Shown: positions 8,499-16,770, numbered from the stretch's first letter. The stretch: DNA of 33,599 nt from a gamma proteobacterium L18 (GCA_000497835.1 KI547171.1:58510-92108); one strand, 5' to 3'. Translations and numbers: made by a program. The notes: generated from the sequence alone by a model not told the origin.

Positions 8499-8672
8499 TG
8501 TGGGAGCGCCCCCGTTTCTGTAGCAGCAACTGTCTTGTGGAGGTGCACACTGTGGGAGCAAAGCTTGCTCGCGAGGGGACCTCACTGACGCCATCGCGAG
8601 CAAGCTTTGCTCCCACAGTGTACGCCTCGCCTCTGTAGCTGCCGAACGCGGCGTCACACGCGGCGCGGTGGT
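8499..8672. repeat. REP cluster with GTGGGAGC doublet
   Basis: The core is an inverted pair: ACTGTGGGAGCAAAGCTTGC (from 8549) against GCAAGCTTTGCTCCCACAGT (ending 8620), loop about 18 bases. To its left is the module GTAGCAGCAACTGTCTTGTGG; to its right CTGCCGAACGCGGCGTCACACG and GCGGCGCGGTGG, modules seen again at 18651-18683. The cluster runs up to the stop codon of the O-methyltransferase gene and probably insulates the two convergent genes. Confidence 0.9.
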
Positions 8673-9326
8673 TCAACCAGTGCGCAGCGACAGTTCTACG
8701 TCATCGGCAAACGGCAGCGACAGGTAACCGCCGTGCGCCGAGCGCACTCGCTCCAGGTATTCAGGGCTGTGATCAGCGTTATCCGCGACGATCAGCGCGC
8801 CTGCTTTCAGGCGGCTTCGCAACAGGTCGAGAATCGCCGGGTACAGCGGCTTGGCGCCGTCCAGCAACACCAGGTCAATCTGCTCGGGCAGGTCGCTGCT
8901 CAGCGTCTGCAGCGCATCCCCGACGCGGATTTCCACCAGGTCCAGCAGCCCGCCGTCTTGCAGGTTCTTCCGGGCGATGGCCACCTTCGACGGCTCGAAT
9001 TCACAGGTAATCAAGCGGCCGCCACCGTTGTCACGCAGCGCCGCCGCCAGGTGTAGGGTGGACAGGCCGAACGAGGTGCCGAACTCGACGATGGTCTTCG
9101 CCTGGCTGCTGCGTGCCAGCATGTACAACAGGCGGCCGGTCTCGGGCGATACCGGCAGGGCGAAATCCTTCAGGCGGGTGTACAGGTCCAGGTAGCCGGT
9201 CTTGCTGTGCATCAGGGTGTGCAGTTCGTCTGCAGGCAGGTCCTCAAGCTCTGGGCGCTTGGCCTCGGCTTCGGCAAACAGGCGGGCCAGCAGGGCAGGG
9301 AGCGGGGCGGTGGTCAGGGTGCTCAT
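8673..9326 (-). CDS. Class I SAM-dependent O-methyltransferase
   Basis: This 217-residue protein fits the small O-methyltransferase (Methyltransf_24/OMT3-like) group. The SAM-binding motif I is IVEFGTSFGLSTLHLA (about residues 79-94), and ITCEFEPSKVAIARKNL is the acidic motif II region. IDLVLLDGAKPLYPAIL carries the Asp that in relatives helps bind metal and substrate, and ALIVADNADHSPEYL is a further metal-site-like segment. It would transfer a methyl group to a catechol-like or other hydroxyl substrate in the cytoplasm; the substrate is unknown. CGGAG lies seven bases before the ATG. It is divergent from a TetR regulator with 83 bases between, so control by that regulator is likely. Confidence 0.9.
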   Translation of the reverse strand: MSTLTTAPLPALLARLFAEAEAKRPELEDLPADELHTLMHSKTGYLDLYTRLKDFALPVSPETGRLLYMLARSSQAKTIVEFGTSFGLSTLHLAAALRDNGGGRLITCEFEPSKVAIARKNLQDGGLLDLVEIRVGDALQTLSSDLPEQIDLVLLDGAKPLYPAILDLLRSRLKAGALIVADNADHSPEYLERVRSAHGGYLSLPFADDVELSLRTG

Positions 9327-9358
9327 GGTGTCTCCGTATACAGGTGTCGAGAGGTGGG

Positions 9359-9400
9359 ATTAGAATGCGACGAATCCCTCGCATTTTCTAATCGCATTCC
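9359..9400. promoter_or_regulatory. Inverted-repeat operator candidate for the TetR/O-methyltransferase pair
   Basis: ATTAGAATGCGA (9359-9370) and TCGCATTTTCTAAT (9379-9392) are near-perfect inverted repeats, followed at once by a third half-site, TCGCATTCC (9393-9400 region). They lie in the 83-base gap between the divergent genes, close to the TetR start. This is the usual place for an operator that represses both promoters. Assignment to this TetR protein is an inference from position. Confidence 0.6.
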
Positions 9401-9409
9401 CAGGCCCCC

Positions 9410-10075
9410 ATGAGCGAACGCCCCGCACCCCCGATTTCACAGCGCAAACAGCCGCGTCAGGCCCGTTCTACCGAACTGGTGGCGGTCATTCTGCAAGCCG
9501 CTACTCAGGTTTTGGCCCAAGAGGGCGCCCAGCGTTTCACCACCGCGCGGGTGGCCGAGAAGGCCGGGGTGAGCATTGGTTCGCTGTATCAGTACTTTCC
9601 CAACAAGGCGGCGATACTGTTCCGGTTGCAGACTGAAGAGTGGCGGCAGACCAGTGATTTGCTGGCCGGGATACTGGCCGATACGCGCATGGCGCCGTTG
9701 CAGCGGTTGCGGCATTTGGTGCATGCGTTTGTTCGTTCTGAATGCGAAGAGGCGGCTATGCGGGTTGCCTTGGATGATGCGGCGCCGCTGTATCGTGATG
9801 CGCCTGAGGCGCACGCGGCGCGGGAGGCGGGCGAAGGAGCGTTTCGACTTTTCATGGTAGAGGTGCTGCCCAATGCCGATGAGGCAACCCAGTCGCTGGC
9901 CATCGACCTGATCGTCTCCACATTGAGTGGCGTGGGCAAACGATTTTCCGAAACGCCGCGAACGCTGATTCAGGTGGCAGAATATGCGGAAGCGATGGCT
10001 GACATGTTTTGTGCGTACCTCACCGTGCTGGCAGGCGCCGGGGGCGCCCCTTTGACCTCTTTGGGCGAGGTGTGA
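9410..10075 (+). CDS. TetR/AcrR-family transcriptional regulator
   Basis: This 221-residue protein has the TetR DNA-binding domain at residues about 20-68: ILQAATQVLAQEGAQRFTTA, then RVAEKAGVSIGSLYQYFPNK with the family YxYFxxK signature. The remaining two thirds is the variable ligand-binding dimerisation domain, with no recognised ligand. It is divergent from the O-methyltransferase and an inverted repeat lies between them, so it probably represses itself and that gene. The start codon has only a weak Shine-Dalgarno sequence (AGG). Confidence 0.92.
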   Translation: MSERPAPPISQRKQPRQARSTELVAVILQAATQVLAQEGAQRFTTARVAEKAGVSIGSLYQYFPNKAAILFRLQTEEWRQTSDLLAGILADTRMAPLQRLRHLVHAFVRSECEEAAMRVALDDAAPLYRDAPEAHAAREAGEGAFRLFMVEVLPNADEATQSLAIDLIVSTLSGVGKRFSETPRTLIQVAEYAEAMADMFCAYLTVLAGAGGAPLTSLGEV

Positions 10076-10119
10076 TCCGTGGTAAATCTGCTGTTCGGGG
10101 CAAAAGCCGCGTGCAGGCA

Positions 10120-10340
10120 CAGGCCTAAACCGCGTCGCCTGCATCGCCGCCGTCCTGTAGCGGCGGCGGCCGTGCACTGGCTGGCACGCCGCGCTGCCTA
10201 CGACACAGCCTTTGGCAGCCGCTACAGATGGGCGGTGAACACTGTGGGAGCAAAGCTTGCTCGCGATGCACGCGGCGCGGTGGGTCAGCCAGTATGCGGT
10301 GTCCGTGACGCGGCCTGGCGGCCGCTGCTACAGCGTATGG
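10120..10340. repeat. Mosaic REP cluster
   Basis: This stretch after the TetR gene strings together modules seen elsewhere: AACCGCGTCGCCTGCATCGC, a GTAGCGGCGGCGGCC piece, GGCAGCCGCTACAG, one full ACTGTGGGAGCAAAGCTTGC module (10241-10260, with TCGCGATGC to 10269), then GACGCGGCCTGGCGGCCGCT and GCTACAG. Unlike the doublets, the GTGGGAGC module is single here. No coding potential is visible. Confidence 0.75.
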
Positions 10341-10616
10341 GCATGATACCTGGATTTGAGATAGCACGGGTATAAGCGGCGGTTGCGCTAAACGTCACGA
10401 AGGCGCGGGTGCGAGCAAGTAAGAAGTATCCTGATACACTTTGAGTGCCAGTGTTACTTTTGTTCTGTTGCGCCTTTATTGAGCCGTCGATAGTATTTTT
10501 CGACGCTGGAAACAGGGCGGTGCAGCTAACTCAGGTAGGTGTTCTGAATGTGGGTGCATGGATGAAGTCGCCAGGAAGGTGGCGTCACGCTGTCGGTAGG
10601 GTCTGTGGTATTCGCC
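10341..10616. other. AT-richer intergenic leader before the glycosyltransferase
   Basis: About 275 bases without a convincing gene. Base composition becomes visibly AT-richer from about 10420. A short inverted repeat, GTATC-CT-GATAC (10426-10437), is present. A frame opening at 10445 runs into the glycosyltransferase in another register and has no ribosome site or family resemblance. The glycosyltransferase promoter is probably here, but no clear -35/-10 pair was found. Confidence 0.4.
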
Positions 10617-11675
10617 ATGAATGCTGCAGTTTCATATCGGTGCCTGTCGCAATATTATCGTGAGCGAATTGAAGTGGGTGAGTGTAAGGGAATATCGGTA
10701 ATACTGCCGGTCTACAATGTCGTGGGTTTTATTGAGGAAGCGCTTGACTCACTCTTGCAGCAGACAGTGCTGCCCCATGAGATCATTGTCATCAATGACG
10801 GCTCAACCGACGGTACGCTGGAGTTGTTGCAGTCGCGGTACGCAGGGTGTGATCTGTTGAAGATCCATAGCCAGAGTAACCAGGGTGTAGGGGCTGCAAG
10901 GCGCAAGGGCTTGAGCTTGGCCCAAGGCGACTTTGTCTATTTTTGCGATCCTGATGATGTTGTGCGTACGGACATGTTTGAAGGCTTTCAGCGGCAGTTG
11001 CTTATCGATGAAGGTCTGGAGCTTTATTATTTCTCGATGAGGGCTTTTGTTGATGAGGGTGGGAGGCGAAAATTTCTTCGAAGAAATACCGCTTCTGTCC
11101 GCCCCGGCTGGTTGGAGTCAGGTAAGTGTCTGTTGCAGGATTTGGTTGTTTCGCAACAACACAGCGCATCCACTTGTCAGTTTATTTTCAAGCGCTCAGT
11201 GTGTCAGAAGTTTCCCGTCCGCTTTATTGGTCGCGTTCACGAAGATCATTGGTTCAGCATGAATATCTATCTCTATAGCGGGAAGACATTTTCGCTGAGC
11301 GACAGTTTATATTATCAACGCGTGCGGCCGGGGTCCCTCACACGTTGCACCAAGGATCAGGCGTATGTAATGGCCGCCAATGAAGCCTATAGAGACACAC
11401 TCAGTGCCCTGAAGCTGCACGTGGATACGTTTTACAAGGGTAGGGAGGTTGCGCTGAGCTACATGGAGCAAAACGTGAAGACCATCCTGATGCTATGCGT
11501 GAAAAACGATGTGCCAGTGCCTCGCAGGTTTTTTTCGCTCACGCGCAGGGACGTCAAGGCGTGTGGTGTGAAGTTGCACAATCGGGCTGTGCTGTTGCTG
11601 CCTGAGCTGTTCTACCACTATCAGAAACTCAAGCACAGGGTGCGCCTGGTCAAGCGCAGGCTACGAAAATCCTGA
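10617..11675 (+). CDS. Family 2 glycosyltransferase, orphan
   Basis: This protein of about 352 residues is a GT-A fold, family GT2 sugar transferase. It shows the nucleotide-sugar motifs ISVILPVYNVVGFIEEALDS near the N terminus, IIVINDGSTDGT, the DxD-type metal motif in YFCDPDDVV, and the later RVHEDHWFSMN, where ED is the usual catalytic-base region. The basic C terminus (HRVRLVKRRLRKS) could associate with membrane. Such enzymes build lipopolysaccharide, capsule or other glycans; the acceptor is unknown. The start is uncertain: ATG 10617 is used, and a GTG at 10605 is in frame but AGGG is only three bases before it. The gene is visibly AT-richer than its neighbours and has no polysaccharide genes beside it, suggesting horizontal acquisition. 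Confidence 0.87.
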   Translation: MNAAVSYRCLSQYYRERIEVGECKGISVILPVYNVVGFIEEALDSLLQQTVLPHEIIVINDGSTDGTLELLQSRYAGCDLLKIHSQSNQGVGAARRKGLSLAQGDFVYFCDPDDVVRTDMFEGFQRQLLIDEGLELYYFSMRAFVDEGGRRKFLRRNTASVRPGWLESGKCLLQDLVVSQQHSASTCQFIFKRSVCQKFPVRFIGRVHEDHWFSMNIYLYSGKTFSLSDSLYYQRVRPGSLTRCTKDQAYVMAANEAYRDTLSALKLHVDTFYKGREVALSYMEQNVKTILMLCVKNDVPVPRRFFSLTRRDVKACGVKLHNRAVLLLPELFYHYQKLKHRVRLVKRRLRKS

Positions 11676-11686
11676 CGTCCACAACA

Positions 11687-11782
11687 CCGTAGCCGCTGCC
11701 GCCAGGCTGCGCTGGCCCTGATATTCACTGCACATTTTCAGTGTACTCAGGGGCCAGCGCAGCCTGGCGGCAGCGGCTACGG
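11687..11782. repeat. REP-type inverted repeat (GTAGCCGCTGCCGCCAGGCTGCG type)
   Basis: The left arm from 11687 (CCGTAGCCGCTGCCGCCAGG onward) and the right arm ending 11782 are almost perfect reverse complements of about 35 bases, with a 25-base loop. Lacking a T-run, it is not a simple terminator, but its stem could still end or stabilise transcripts of the convergent glycosyltransferase and pcaJ. Single modules of the same family lie at 26327 and at the right end of the window. Confidence 0.88.
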
Positions 11783-11799
11783 GGATTGCGGCAGCAGGA

Positions 11800-12438
11800 T
11801 TACTTGATCAGCGGTACGCCGCTCAGTTTTTCCAGCTCTTCGAAGCTGATATCAGCGACGATTTCACGCACTTTCAGGCCGTCGGAGGTGACGTCCAGGA
11901 TGGCCAGGTCGGTGTAGATACGGCTCACGCAACCAATGCCGGTCAGCGGGTAGGTGCACTCGGGCACCAGTTTGCTTTCGCCGGTCTTGGTCAGGTGGTC
12001 CATCATCACAAACACTTCGCGTGCGCCGGTGGCCAGGTCCATGGCGCCGCCCACGGCCGGGATCGAGCCCTCGGCGCCGGTGTGCCAGTTGGCCAGGTCG
12101 CCCTTGACCGACACCTGGAAGGCGCCCAGCACGGCGATGTCGATGTGGCCGCCGCGCATCATCGAGAACGAGTCGGCGTGGTGGAAGAACGCGCCACCGG
12201 TCAGCAGGGTGACGTGCTGTTTGCCGGCGTTGATCAGGTCGTCGTCTTCTTCGCCTTCGGCCGGGCTTGGGCCCATGCCCAGCACGCCGTTTTCGCTGTG
12301 CAGGAACACTTCCTTGTCGCCCAGGTAGTTGGCCACCAGGGTCGGCACGCCGATGCCCAGGTTCACGTAGGCGCCTTCTTTGATGTCTTCGGCCACGCGT
12401 TGGGCCATTTCGTTACGCGAGAGTTTTTTCATGGTCAT
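11800..12438 (-). CDS. pcaJ: 3-oxoadipate (3-oxoacid) CoA-transferase subunit B
   Basis: This 212-residue beta subunit works with the adjacent alpha subunit to move CoA from succinyl-CoA to 3-oxoadipate, the penultimate step of the beta-ketoadipate pathway. The active-site glutamate is in VFLHSENGVLGMGP (about residue 50), and GGAFFHHADSFSMMRGGHID is the conserved class I CoA-transferase core. The sequence closely follows P. putida PcaJ as remembered, including the ending KLSGVPLIK. The ATG at 12438 has GAGG six bases upstream, overlapping the pcaI stop region; an ATG two codons later is also possible. It lies eight bases after pcaI. General 3-oxoacid CoA-transferase (ScoB/AtoA-like) is the alternative, since pcaF is not adjacent. 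Confidence 0.85.
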   Translation of the reverse strand: MTMKKLSRNEMAQRVAEDIKEGAYVNLGIGVPTLVANYLGDKEVFLHSENGVLGMGPSPAEGEEDDDLINAGKQHVTLLTGGAFFHHADSFSMMRGGHIDIAVLGAFQVSVKGDLANWHTGAEGSIPAVGGAMDLATGAREVFVMMDHLTKTGESKLVPECTYPLTGIGCVSRIYTDLAILDVTSDGLKVREIVADISFEELEKLSGVPLIK

Positions 12439-12446
12439 GGCAGGCC

Positions 12447-13142
12447 TCAAACGGCTTTGGCGGACGAGGAAACAGGGTAGGTCGGCACGGCGACCACGCG
12501 CTGGACGAAGATGCCCGGCGTGATGATGTGCTCAGGGTCCAGTTCACCCAGTTCGACGATTTCGTTGACCTGCGCGATGGCGGTCTTGGCGGCCATGGCC
12601 ATGATCGGGCCGAAGTTGCGTGCGGCCTTGCGGTACACCAGATTGCCCCAGCGGTCGCCCTTGTACGCCTTGATCAGCGCGATGTCGGCGTGCAGCGGCA
12701 TTTCCAGCACGTAGTTGCGGCCGTCGATGACGCGGGTTTCCTTGCCTTCGGCCAGCAGGGTGCCGAAGCCGGTTGGCGAGAAGAACGCGCCGATGCCCGA
12801 GCCTGCGGCGCGGATACGTTCGGCCAGGTTGCCCTGGGGCACCACTTCCAGTTCCACCTTGCCGGCGCGGTACAGCTCGTCGAACACATAAGAGTCGGAC
12901 TGGCGCGGGAACGAGCAGATCACCTTGCGCACGCAGCCGGCTTTGAGCAGGGCTGCCAGGCCAACTTCGCCGTTGCCGGCGTTGTTGCTGATGATGGTCA
13001 GGTCGCGGGCACCGGTGGCGATCACGCCATCGACCAGCTCCGAGGGCATGCCGGCGGTGCCGAAGCCACCGACCATGATGACCGACCCGTCGGCGATCCC
13101 TTCTACCGCGGCAGCCACGGACTCAAACGTTTTATTGATCAA
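12447..13142 (-). CDS. pcaI: 3-oxoadipate (3-oxoacid) CoA-transferase subunit A, TTG start
   Basis: This is the alpha subunit of the succinyl-CoA:3-oxoadipate CoA-transferase. The family CoA-binding glycine loop is VGGFGTAGMPSELVDG (near residue 25), and ISNNAGNGEVGLAALL, CSFPRQSDSYVFDELY and GSGIGAFFSPTGFGTLLAEG are conserved blocks. The predicted start is TTG at 13142: AGGAG lies six bases before it, the product begins MINKTFESV as in other PcaI proteins, and the length is exactly 231 residues. Longer in-frame starts up to 13205 have no such site. The operon is pcaI-pcaJ. A possible PcaR-type binding region lies about 190 bases upstream (13334-13361). Confidence 0.87.
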   Translation of the reverse strand: MINKTFESVAAAVEGIADGSVIMVGGFGTAGMPSELVDGVIATGARDLTIISNNAGNGEVGLAALLKAGCVRKVICSFPRQSDSYVFDELYRAGKVELEVVPQGNLAERIRAAGSGIGAFFSPTGFGTLLAEGKETRVIDGRNYVLEMPLHADIALIKAYKGDRWGNLVYRKAARNFGPIMAMAAKTAIAQVNEIVELGELDPEHIITPGIFVQRVVAVPTYPVSSSAKAV

Positions 13143-13577
13143 AGCGAGCTCCTGGTTTTTCCTGGAGTGTGAATGAATCAAGGCACGGGCCAATGGCTTG
13201 GCCACGTCTTCTTGTTATCAATTTAGCCGAAGCGCTGTCGGCCGCGACGTCAGGCCGCCCGGTGGGCCATGCTTGTCGTCATGGCTATAGCGTGCCGCAA
13301 ATCGGGGCCGGGGGAGAGCCCCTTAAGCTGAATTTGTGCGATTACCGGACCGTTGTGCGATATTTGGCTGTTTCTGGCTCTATTGCCTCTGCCGTAGCCT
13401 GAGGCACAGGGCACGGTGCAATTGCCCATGGCAATCCCCAGCGCTTTTGTAAACAATACCCCCCTGCAAAAACGCGGGCCTGAATGGGCCTGCGCCCTGG
13501 GTCATTGTTACCGGACACTCCATGCCTTCGATTTTCGCCTGCTGCGCGTCTTGTCCTTCTGCCTGGAAGGCCAAGCC
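13143..13577. other. Gap between pcaI and the acetyltransferase
   Basis: This 435-base divergent gap carries the pcaI ribosome site at its left end and the TTGTGCGAT repeats at 13334-13361. A weak stem GGGGC/GCCCC lies near 13302-13322. Frames crossing it extend pcaI or the acetyltransferase at the N terminus but lack ribosome sites. No other gene was found. Confidence 0.5.
13334..13361 (-). promoter_or_regulatory. PcaR-like operator/promoter repeats upstream of pcaIJ
   Basis: TTGTGCGAT occurs twice, at 13334-13342 and 13353-13361, 19 bases apart. Read on the pcaI strand, GTCCGGTAATCGCAC matches 13 of 15 bases of the PcaR (IclR-family) site GTTCGATAATCGCAC that I recall for P. putida pcaI, and ATATCGCACAA is a second half-like copy. 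Two tandem sites suit IclR-type activators that cover the -35 and -10 regions. The match supports the pcaIJ assignment. The remembered consensus should be verified. Confidence 0.55.
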
Positions 13578-14081
13578 ATGAAAGATTTCACCGTTGAACT
13601 GTTGCCCACCACCGTGGATCAGGCCCAACTGATCCGCAACCTTTACCAGTTCTATGCCTACGAGTCGTCGGACTGGGAGCAGGAAGACGTCGACGATGAC
13701 GGCCGTTTCTACATCCATGACGACCACCTGATGCGCTACTGGAATGATCAGGACTGGAGCGCCAACCTGCTGCTGGTGAACGGTTGCGTGGCCGGCTTCC
13801 TGCTGGTGGAACGCAGCGAACTGCCGGGCATCGATGCCCTGGAGCTGGCCGACCTGTTCATTCTCAAGCGCTACCGGCGCAAGGGTATCGGCAAGGCCCT
13901 GGTGACCCAGGTGCTAATGGGCGGCCATGAGAACTGGCTGGTGCGCTACTACCGCCAGGATGACGCGGCCGTGGCGTTCTGGGATTCGGTGCTTGAGGCG
14001 TTGCCGCGCCCGGCGCGGGCCATTGAGTTGGATGATGAGCCGGATCTGGCGAATTTCCTTGTCACCCGCGTGATGCACTGA
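13578..14081 (+). CDS. GNAT-family N-acetyltransferase
   Basis: This 167-residue protein has the GNAT acetyl-CoA-binding motif A in LADLFILKRYRRKGIGKALV (R/Q-x-x-G-x-G/A as RRKGIG). The N-terminal half is strongly acidic (YESSDWEQEDVDDDGRFYIHDD). The C-terminal WLVRYYRQDDAAVAFWDSVL matches the usual GNAT motif B region. The acceptor, amino acid, protein or drug, cannot be predicted. The longer frame starting at 13416 is rejected because GGAAGG lies seven bases before the ATG at 13578 and the extra N terminus is not GNAT-like. It is a single gene, divergent from pcaIJ with a gap of 435 bases. Confidence 0.88.
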   Translation: MKDFTVELLPTTVDQAQLIRNLYQFYAYESSDWEQEDVDDDGRFYIHDDHLMRYWNDQDWSANLLLVNGCVAGFLLVERSELPGIDALELADLFILKRYRRKGIGKALVTQVLMGGHENWLVRYYRQDDAAVAFWDSVLEALPRPARAIELDDEPDLANFLVTRVMH

Positions 14082-14120
14082 TGCCACACGGCCCATCACA
14101 GTAGCGTCTGTCAGGGCCCT

Positions 14121-14150
14121 GTCGCGAGCAAGCGTTGCTCCCACAGTGCC
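14121..14150. repeat. Single REP module (GTGGGAGC family)
   Basis: TCGCGAGCAAGCGTTGCTCC then CACAG is one reverse-oriented copy of the GTGGGAGCAAAGCTTGCTCGCGA module with one substitution. A truncated forward copy, CACTGTGGGAG, follows at 14176. Confidence 0.8.
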
Positions 14151-14208
14151 AAGCCGTCCACCGTGGTTGGCTCAACACTGTGGGAGATTCTATGGTGTTG
14201 GGCAACCT

Positions 14209-14401
14209 GCAGCGGCCGTCAGGCCGCGTCACTGACGCCGCGCACTGTCTGATCCACCGCGCCGCCGGTGACGCAGCCTCCGGCAGCTGCTACAGGTCGG
14301 CGTCGTCTGCATCGCGGCCAAGGCCGGCTCCTACCACGGACGGCGTAGGAGCCGACTTTAGTCGCGATGCAGGCAACGCGGTTTAAGACAGTTGCTGCTA
14401 C
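14209..14401. repeat. ~190 bp REP composite, left member of an inverted pair
   Basis: This composite runs GCAGCGGCCGTCAGGCCGCG, GACGCCGCGCACTGTCTGAT, GGCAGCTGCTACAG, then an inverted doublet (GCGGCCAAGGCCGGCTCCTA against TAGGAGCCGACTTTAGTCGC), and ends in AAGACAGTTGCTGCTA. The reverse complement of 18536-18730 is almost the same over its whole length. Together the two bracket the LysR, reductase, quinone reductase and LysR genes. Confidence 0.88.
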
Positions 14402-14415
14402 AGAGGTGCGGCGTA

Positions 14416-14442
14416 TGCTGTGGGAGCAAAGCTTGCTCGCGA
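14416..14442. repeat. Single REP module (GTGGGAGC family)
   Basis: One forward copy of CTGTGGGAGCAAAGCTTGCT followed by CGCGATG, immediately right of the ~190 bp composite and 33 bases from the end of the LysR gene. Confidence 0.85.
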
Positions 14443-14475
14443 TGGGGGCTGTGCGGTCTTGTTGCCAGGCCGCAG

Positions 14476-15372
14476 TCAATCCGGGGTGTAGCGCAGGGCT
14501 TCAAGCAGCAAGGTAAACGCAGGCGACGGCTGGCGGCGGCTGGGGTAGTACAGGTGCAAACCGGCAAACGCCGGGCACCAGTCTTCCAGCACCCTTACCA
14601 GGCGCCCGTCGGCCAGATACGGCGCACACAAATCTTCGGGGATATAGCTCAAACCCAGGCCATCCACTGCGGCCCCCAGCAAGGGATACACGCCGTTATG
14701 GATCGCTTGCCCGGTAACCTTCACGTTGAGGCTCTCGCCGTCACGCTCGAACTCCCACGCATACAGATTCCCGTGCGTCGCCAGGCGCAGGTTGTTGCAG
14801 CGATGCGTCGTGAGGTCGCGGGGCGAATCGGGGGCCGGGAAACGGGCGAAATACTCGGGGCTGCCAACCACCGCCATGCGCATGTCCGGGCCGATGCGGG
14901 TGGCGATCATGCCGTCGGCCAGTGACTCACCCAGGCGCACGCCGGCATCGAAGCCGTGGGCGGCGATGTCGACCAGCCCGTAATCGCAGCACACCTCGAC
15001 ATTGATATCGGGGTACTGAAGCATGAAAGCTTTGAGCTTGGGCCGCAGCAGGCAATCCAGCGCGTAGTCGGTCGCGTTGATACGCAGGTTGCCGGCGGGG
15101 CGGTCACGCAGGTCGCTCAAGGCCGCCAGTTGGAATTCGATGGCCTCGACGTGCGGTCCGATGGTTTGCATCAGCCGCTCGCCGGCTTCGGTGGGCGAGA
15201 CGCTGCGGGTGGTGCGGGTCAGCAGGCGCAGGCCCAGGCGCGCTTCCAGGCCGCGGATGGTATGGCTGAGGGCCGACTGCGACACGCCGATCTTGGCGGC
15301 CGCCTTGGTAAAACTGCGCTCGCGGGCGACCACCAGGAAGGCGAGCAGGTCATTGGCGTTTTCGCGCAACAT
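14476..15372 (-). CDS. LysR-family transcriptional regulator
   Basis: This 298-residue protein has a typical LysR N-terminal winged helix-turn-helix: FTKAAAKIGVSQSALSHTIR (about residues 21-40), then LEARLGLRLLTRTTRSVSPT. The C-terminal co-inducer domain has the usual LysR_substrate layout (GNLRINATDYALDCLL, DAGVRLGESLADGMIATRIG, VDGLGLSYIPEDLCAPYL). It resembles the LysR group that sits beside aldo/keto reductases and short-chain dehydrogenases. AGGA lies nine bases before the ATG. The next gene on the same strand is an aldo/keto reductase, but a REP doublet separates them, so co-transcription is doubtful. Its target may be that reductase. Confidence 0.92.
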   Translation of the reverse strand: MLRENANDLLAFLVVARERSFTKAAAKIGVSQSALSHTIRGLEARLGLRLLTRTTRSVSPTEAGERLMQTIGPHVEAIEFQLAALSDLRDRPAGNLRINATDYALDCLLRPKLKAFMLQYPDINVEVCCDYGLVDIAAHGFDAGVRLGESLADGMIATRIGPDMRMAVVGSPEYFARFPAPDSPRDLTTHRCNNLRLATHGNLYAWEFERDGESLNVKVTGQAIHNGVYPLLGAAVDGLGLSYIPEDLCAPYLADGRLVRVLEDWCPAFAGLHLYYPSRRQPSPAFTLLLEALRYTPD

Positions 15373-15437
15373 TCATGAGAGTCCTTCATGGGTAGTTGCG
15401 CAGTGTAGCAATGACGTCATGCTGAGACACTGCGGTG

Positions 15438-15504
15438 CCTGCATCGCGACCAAGGTCGGCTCCTACGCGTTCGGGGTAGGAGCCGACCTTGGTCGCGATT
15501 CAGG
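15438..15504. repeat. REP doublet (GTAGGAGCCGACC type)
   Basis: GCGACCAAGGTCGGCTCCTA and TAGGAGCCGACCTTGGTCGC are perfect reverse complements about 10 bases apart, extended outward by CCTGCATC/GATTCAGG. It sits between the LysR gene and the stop codon of the aldo/keto reductase gene. The same family occurs inside both ~190 bp composites. Confidence 0.9.
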
Positions 15505-15513
15505 CGACGCGCA

Positions 15514-16530
<1,017 letters not shown>

Positions 16531-16617
16531 CTACAAGGCGGGGCACCGGGCTTTAATAGGCTGGGCCAGGATGGGGTCATGAGCTCGATTCACTAATCCC
16601 CTTCCTGGCCATGCCGG

Positions 16618-16770
16618 CTACAGGTTGCGGGCGATGTTCAGTGCCGCATAGGTCTGGGCCACCGGCATGATTTCCACCGAGTTGATGTTCACGTGCGGCG
16701 GTTGCCCGGCAATCCATACCACGGTACCAAGCTGGCGCAGCCTGCTGGCTGCGCCGGAGCCGCGGCTGTT
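16618..16770 (-). pseudogene. C-terminal relic of a short-chain dehydrogenase/reductase
   Basis: Directly after the stop codon of the quinone reductase gene, and in the same frame, about 50 codons remain open to a TAG at 16618-16620. They encode LRQLGTVVWIAGQPPHVNIN followed by SVEIMPVAQTYAALNIARNL. This is the characteristic C terminus of SDR-family NAD(P)-dependent oxidoreductases (PxHVNINxxExMPVxQ). No start codon, Rossmann fold or catalytic YxxxK segment is present, so at least 200 residues are missing. It is probably left by a deletion that removed the upstream part of an SDR gene. Nothing suggests it is translated alone. Confidence 0.8.

Noticed and set aside
8499..8672. Possible CRISPR-like repeat spacing in the REP clusters
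   Set aside because: Repeats are palindromic, irregularly spaced, in both orientations and spread over the window; no cas genes are present.
10445..10663. A 72-codon frame starting GTG before the glycosyltransferase
   Set aside because: It overlaps the real gene in another frame and has neither a ribosome site nor recognisable motifs.
11687..11782. Rho-independent terminator between the glycosyltransferase and pcaJ
   Set aside because: The stem is strong but has no T-run and belongs to a dispersed REP family, so it is listed as a repeat.
12447..13205. Longer pcaI start at 13205
   Set aside because: The extra 21 residues are not found in PcaI proteins; TTG 13142 has AGGAG at ideal spacing and gives 231 residues.
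13416..13577. N-terminal extension of the first acetyltransferase
   Set aside because: The extension is not GNAT-like, whereas the ATG at 13578 has GGAAGG at proper spacing.
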